Origin: Clostridia bacterium
Lineage (GTDB): Bacteria; Bacillota; Sulfobacillia; SLMV01
Direction: 5' to 3'
DNA: 17,399 bases
Assembly (NCBI GenBank): GCA_003554565.1
Contig: PWGR01000207.1
Span: 1-17,399 of the forward strand
Positions 13,983 to 17,399 of this stretch are shown here, one piece after another. Position numbers and translations under genes: made by a program. The first letter of the stretch is position 1. Each line of letters opens with the position of its first letter. The notes below the pieces were generated by a model. It was not told where the DNA came from, searched no databases, and saw only the letters and a program-made list of their open reading frames with translations.

Positions 13983-14777
13983 GTGAGGAAACCAGCTGCA
14001 TTCAGCACAGACGGGATTTCTGAATACCTTGCTCCGGAAGAAAATGCTTATCCCCGGCTCATGTTAGCCTGCGGCATTTCCAGCTGCCACAGGGCCGGGC
14101 CGACCGGCTGTACCGATCGGCTGCTCGCCGCCCTGGATCACATCGTCAGGGTGGTGGAGACCGGTGCGGGGATGCTCTCCGGCCTGCGGCAAATTGCCCG
14201 GCGCGCTGCAGAGGAGGGAGACTGGCCGGAGGACAATCATGTAGACCGGGTGGCCGAATACAGCAGGGAGCTGGCCATTACACTCGGGCTGTCCAGGACC
14301 CAGGTGGAGGATGTGGCGCAGTCAGCCCGCATGCACGATGTGGGTAAGGTAATGGTCCCGGAGCGAATTCTGCAGAAACAGGGTCCTCTCACCCGTGCGG
14401 AATTCGGGCTGGTGCGACTGCACACGGTCTGTGGGGCCGGCATGTTGGGACTGCGGCCCGACATGGGCACGGCGCGACAGATTGCACTGCACCATCACGA
14501 AAAATGGGACGGCACGGGTTACCCGTTCGGGCTGCGGGGAGACGAAATACCCCTGCCCGCCCGCATTGTTGCTGTAGCCGATGTGTACGACGCCCTCCGG
14601 ACCCATCGCCCGTATAAGCTGCCCGTCGATCATAAACGGGCCCTGCACCTCATACTCACCGGTGACGGCAGGACGGAGCCCGGTCACTTCTGTCCCGACG
14701 TGCTGGAGGCCTTTGTGGCCTCCCATCAACGGTTTGCCGAGATCTACGAATGGTCAGCGCAGCCCACCGGATCCTGA
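13983..14777 (+). CDS. HD-GYP domain protein, probable cyclic-di-GMP phosphodiesterase
   Basis: A 264-residue cytoplasmic protein. An unrecognised N-terminal segment (about 1-80, with Cys at 30, 35 and 43) precedes an HD-GYP domain with all key residues: H86 (NHVDRV), H118-D119 (MHDVGK), H147 (LHTVCGAG), H170-H171-H172-E (HHHEKWDGTGYP), D200 (VADVYDAL), and the GYP motif at 179-181. These enzymes hydrolyse the second messenger cyclic-di-GMP, mostly to GMP or pGpG, using a two- or three-metal centre. GTG 13983 is chosen because GGGGAGGAG (13964-13972) lies 10 bases upstream; the frame is open to 13932 without a ribosome site. The Cys-containing N-terminus is too short for a known sensor. The 3' end converges on the cobalamin permease gene, 49 bases away. 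Confidence 0.9.
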   Translation: MRKPAAFSTDGISEYLAPEENAYPRLMLACGISSCHRAGPTGCTDRLLAALDHIVRVVETGAGMLSGLRQIARRAAEEGDWPEDNHVDRVAEYSRELAITLGLSRTQVEDVAQSARMHDVGKVMVPERILQKQGPLTRAEFGLVRLHTVCGAGMLGLRPDMGTARQIALHHHEKWDGTGYPFGLRGDEIPLPARIVAVADVYDALRTHRPYKLPVDHKRALHLILTGDGRTEPGHFCPDVLEAFVASHQRFAEIYEWSAQPTGS

Positions 14778-14826
14778 CTGTGCACCCGGTTCGCCCCCCG
14801 GCGCCGGCTCCATCGATGGGATCATC

Positions 14827-15876
14827 TCAAAATCCGGTCGGGGAGCGCCGGTGGCGTTTCAATATGTAGATGAAGAAGGGGCCGCCCAAAAGTGCGGTGA
14901 GTATACCGACCTGCAGTTGCATGGGCGCCAGGACGGTGCGTGCTGCTGTGTCTGCGAGAATCAGAAAGCCCGCCCCCACTACAGCTGAGCCGGGAAGCAG
15001 GCGGCGATGGTCCGGTCCCACAAAGGCGCGAACCGCATGCGGGACTATCAAGCCAACAAAACCGATGGCGCCGCTGGCCGCCACCGCGGATGCGGTCAAC
15101 AATGAGGCTATGACCAGCACTGCCTTTTTGAGAACTGATATGTTGACTCCCAGGTTGTGTGCCTCTTCCTCGCCCAGCAGGAATGCATTCAGGGGTTGGG
15201 CGAGAAACCACAGGGAAACCGAGCCCAGGAGAAAGGGGATGCCCACCAGGTACAGGCGGGCCCAGCTGGCCCCTGACAACCCCCCCATCATCCAGAATAC
15301 AGCGCTGCCTATTACATGTTCACGCGCGAAGGTGAGAAGAAGGGAGATCAGGGCGGAAAACATGGCGCTTATGGCAATTCCGGCCAGGAGCATGGTGGTC
15401 ACGTCCACCTCCCCGTTCCAGCGGGACAGGTTGTAGACCACAAATATTGTAAGGAGGGCGCCGGCGAAAGCCATGGTGGGTACCGCCCCTACACCGAGGA
15501 TGTTGATCTGTATACCCAGCACCATAGACAGTACCGCTCCAAAGGATGCCCCACTGGAGACCCCAAGGACGTATGGTCCGGCCAGGGGATTGCGAAATAG
15601 TCCCTGAAAAGCCGCCCCGGCCAGGCTCAGCCCGGCTCCGACCAGGGCGGCCATGATGGTCCTCGGCAGTCTCGCCTGCACAACTATGGCCCGGTGGGAG
15701 GATAGAATTTCCTGATCTCCGATGAGGGCGCGGATGACGGTGCTGCCCGGGACGGTCACCGCACCCCACATCATGCTGGCGATGAGAGCACCGGCCAGAA
15801 CCAGGAACCCGCCCGTCATGAAGTGGGAATAAGATATGGCACCTGATGAGATCTTCCGCCGTGGGTTCTCCTGCAA
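14827..15876 (-). CDS. btuC: FecCD/BtuC-type ABC transporter permease (probably cobalamin)
   Basis: A 349-residue inner-membrane protein with about ten hydrophobic segments. It has the family hallmarks: ARLPRTIMAALVGAGLSLAGAAFQGLFRNPLAGPYVLGVSSGASFGAV near the N-terminus, GAIGFVGLIVPHAVRAFVGPDHRRLLPGSAVVGAGFLILADTAART near the C-terminus, and the final QVGILTALLGGPFFIYIL. The family imports vitamin B12, haem or Fe-siderophores as a dimer with an ATPase dimer and a binding protein. B12 is favoured only because of the neighbouring binding protein. The start is TTG 15876, with GATGAGGAT 7 bases upstream; an ATG at 15890 is out of frame. It lies 37 bases after the binding-protein gene and ends the operon. 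Confidence 0.88.
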   Translation of the reverse strand: MQENPRRKISSGAISYSHFMTGGFLVLAGALIASMMWGAVTVPGSTVIRALIGDQEILSSHRAIVVQARLPRTIMAALVGAGLSLAGAAFQGLFRNPLAGPYVLGVSSGASFGAVLSMVLGIQINILGVGAVPTMAFAGALLTIFVVYNLSRWNGEVDVTTMLLAGIAISAMFSALISLLLTFAREHVIGSAVFWMMGGLSGASWARLYLVGIPFLLGSVSLWFLAQPLNAFLLGEEEAHNLGVNISVLKKAVLVIASLLTASAVAASGAIGFVGLIVPHAVRAFVGPDHRRLLPGSAVVGAGFLILADTAARTVLAPMQLQVGILTALLGGPFFIYILKRHRRSPTGF

Positions 15877-15913
15877 GGCTGTATCCTCATCTCCGCGACG
15901 CTGGCGCTCTCCT

Positions 15914-16909
15914 CTATTCCCCGATCCACTGCATCAACTTGTCCTCGTATTCGTCCACGCACGGCAGTTCCTGCAGGCGTTCTGGCCAGATGGCCCGCGC
16001 CATCTCCGCAAAGCCAAATACCAGGCGCGGACCCGCCCGGTGCAGTAGATCAGCATCCAGGATCTCAATGTGGTTTTTCTGTACGGCAGTGATCTCATCC
16101 CACCCCGGACGCTCGCCGGAGTCGATCATTTCTCGCGTCTGCTGCAGAGTGCCGATAATCACATCCGGGTTCCGATCAATTACTGCCTCAGAACTGACTT
16201 CGGCCCACGGGTCCAGGTCGGAGAAGATGTTGTCGCCTGAGGCCCGTTCAATCAGCAGGTCGGGAAAACTGCCGCCTCCCGCCGTCCAGAGCGGGTCAGG
16301 ATCAATTTCGAAAAAGACTCCGGGCCTCTCATCCGGCCCGCCTATGGCCTTCTCTATACACTCCAGCGCGGCTTCCAATTCCGAGGTCAACCGGTCCGCC
16401 TCCTCGCTGCGATCGGTGATCCTGCCGAGCCTCTCAGCGGTCCGGTGCAGGTCATCCAGATCATCGGTCAGAATGGCCACGACCTTGAGATCCATGCCCT
16501 CCAGCTTCTCGATGGTCTCCATGGTGGTGTGTGATACTATCACCGCGTCGGGTTCCAGTGCTGTAATGACTTCCGCGCTCGGCTCGCGCAGATCCCCCAC
16601 AGTCTCCATATCTGCCGTTGCCTCCGGCCAATCTGAATACATGTCGACGCCGACAAGCAGGTCTCCGGCCCCGATTGCGTACAGGATTTCCGTGTTGACC
16701 GGTCCGATGGACACTATGCGGGAGGGGGGCTGCGAGAAGACCGTTTCTACGTCCCGGTCATCTGTGACGGCAACTGGCTCAGCCTCTTCCCCGTCCGGGG
16801 CGTCATCGACGGCATCACCGAAGCACCCGGCGGTTGCCACGGCCGCAACTGCGATGGTGACTAGAAATAGCATGTACCTGCATCGCCAGATATCTCGATT
16901 CCTCAGCAT
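15914..16909 (-). CDS. btuF: Periplasmic-type substrate-binding lipoprotein of the ABC importer (BtuF-like)
   Basis: A 331-residue protein. Residues 1-28 form a signal peptide (RNRDIWRCRYMLFLVTIAVAAVA) ending in TAG-C29, a lipobox with Thr at -3. A strongly acidic linker follows. The class III binding-protein fold begins with RIVSIGPVNTEILYAIGAGDLLVGVDMYSDWPEA and EPDAVIVSH, a long central helix, then DPDPLWTAGGGSFPDLLIERASGDNIFSD, AEVSSEAVIDRNPDVIIG and a C-terminal RLVFGFAEMARAIWPE. The YSDWPEA and WTAGGGSFPDLLI contexts resemble cobalamin-binding BtuF more than siderophore proteins; this is recognition by eye. ATG 16909 has AGAGGAGG 8 bases upstream. It is in the middle of the ATPase-binding protein-permease operon. 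Confidence 0.88.
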   Translation of the reverse strand: MLRNRDIWRCRYMLFLVTIAVAAVATAGCFGDAVDDAPDGEEAEPVAVTDDRDVETVFSQPPSRIVSIGPVNTEILYAIGAGDLLVGVDMYSDWPEATADMETVGDLREPSAEVITALEPDAVIVSHTTMETIEKLEGMDLKVVAILTDDLDDLHRTAERLGRITDRSEEADRLTSELEAALECIEKAIGGPDERPGVFFEIDPDPLWTAGGGSFPDLLIERASGDNIFSDLDPWAEVSSEAVIDRNPDVIIGTLQQTREMIDSGERPGWDEITAVQKNHIEILDADLLHRAGPRLVFGFAEMARAIWPERLQELPCVDEYEDKLMQWIGE

Positions 16910-16932
16910 CAATGCAACCTCCTCTTAATATC

Positions 16933-17399
16933 TCACAGAGGCAGGAGCACGGGTTTTTTCGTGCGCGGGTGCGATGTCACTGTCACCTGCTCCGTGCCGT
17001 ATGCCCGACTGATGTTTTCTGCCCTGAGCACTTCCGAGGCCGTACCCGAGCAGAGGATCTCCCCCCCGGTCATCAACGTCAGCTTGTGGCAGTATTGTGC
17101 AGCCAAGTTTAGATCATGCAGCACCATGACCACTGTGGTACCTCTTTGCTCGTTGAGGGAACAGAGCAGCTCCAGAGTTTCTATTTGGTAGTGAATATCC
17201 AGGTGCGTGGTCGGTTCATCAAGAAGGAGAAGATCTGGTTCCTGCGTGAGGGCGCGGGCTATGGCGACTCGCTGGCGCTCGCCCCCGCTGAGAGCGGTGA
17301 TCGGTCGGTGCGCCAGGTGTTCGAGGTTGCAGGTCTCGAGCGTGGAGGCCACGACTTCCCGGTCGCGTACCCGGCCGTTTGCGGCATAAGGCAGACGGC
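16933..17399 (-). CDS. btuD: ABC transporter ATPase, C-terminal part (5' end outside window)
   Basis: The frame is open to the window edge (first full codon at 17397), giving 154 residues of an ABC ATPase. Visible are the signature ALSGGERQRVAIARAL, Walker B LLLLDEP followed by the D-loop THLD, and the switch His in MVLHDLNLAAQYCHKL. The Walker A and Q-loop lie outside. The C-terminus (TGGEILCSGTASEVLRAENISRAYG) is typical of FecE/BtuD-like ATPases. It is cytoplasmic and energises the importer formed with the permease downstream. The binding protein's ribosome site lies in the 23-base gap after the stop, so these genes are one operon. The B12 riboswitch that often precedes such operons would be outside the window. 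Confidence 0.9.
   Translation of the reverse strand, partial: RLPYAANGRVRDREVVASTLETCNLEHLAHRPITALSGGERQRVAIARALTQEPDLLLLDEPTTHLDIHYQIETLELLCSLNEQRGTTVVMVLHDLNLAAQYCHKLTLMTGGEILCSGTASEVLRAENISRAYGTEQVTVTSHPRTKKPVLLPL

Noticed and set aside
15846..16928. 360-codon plus-strand open frame
   Set aside because: Antisense to the binding-protein gene and the start of the permease gene; Ser/Arg-rich low-quality translation.

Overview
The window is about 17.4 kb of moderately GC-rich bacterial chromosome. Strong AGGAGG-type ribosome binding sites, frequent GTG/TTG starts, an M24 peptidase, a stand-alone LUD protein, an FCD-type GntR regulator and a cobalamin-type ABC transporter together suggest an anaerobic Bacillota-like (Firmicutes) organism. 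No rRNA or marker gene confirms this, so the assignment is an inference. No CRISPR array, tRNA, rRNA, intact insertion sequence or phage gene is visible.

Layout. (1) 1-1875, plus strand: a tight operon of an ArsR-family regulator (3' end only), an ArsP/UPF0718-type membrane permease, a small CxxC thioredoxin-like protein and a two-cluster ferredoxin. It looks like a metal(loid) efflux operon with a redox module. (2) 1876-3274: a structured GC-rich leader, a possible 27-residue ORF, and an unrecognised membrane-anchored protein. (3) 7216 down to 3299, minus strand: an ATP-grasp D-Ala-D-Ala-ligase-like enzyme, a beta-lactamase-fold serine hydrolase and an MFS transporter in series, possibly one peptide or D-amino-acid related unit. 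(4) 7217-7547: a divergent regulatory region with helically phased TTATGA repeats, a possible attenuator and a near-palindrome, followed by a LUD-domain protein (plus) that converges on an M24 Xaa-Pro-type peptidase (minus). (5) 9433-13085: a gene-poor stretch of about 3.6 kb whose only convincing protein gene is a GntR/FCD regulator. It holds a cluster of TTGTCA/TGACAA sites, several strong dyads, and a promoter-to-terminator unit without a credible protein that looks like a small C-rich regulatory RNA. (6) 13086-14777: a VOC/glyoxalase-fold gene that has apparently lost its stop codon, divergent from an HD-GYP cyclic-di-GMP phosphodiesterase-type protein. (7) 17399 down to 14827, minus strand: a cobalamin-type ABC importer in the order ATPase (5' part outside the window), lipoprotein binding protein, permease.

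The best candidates for something undescribed are the possible C-rich sRNA (about 12375-12605), the TTGTCA-element field in front of the GntR gene, the phased repeats between the ligase and LUD genes, and two orphan structured leaders (about 1936-2163 and 11689-11794). All function assignments come from reading motifs. No homology search was run.
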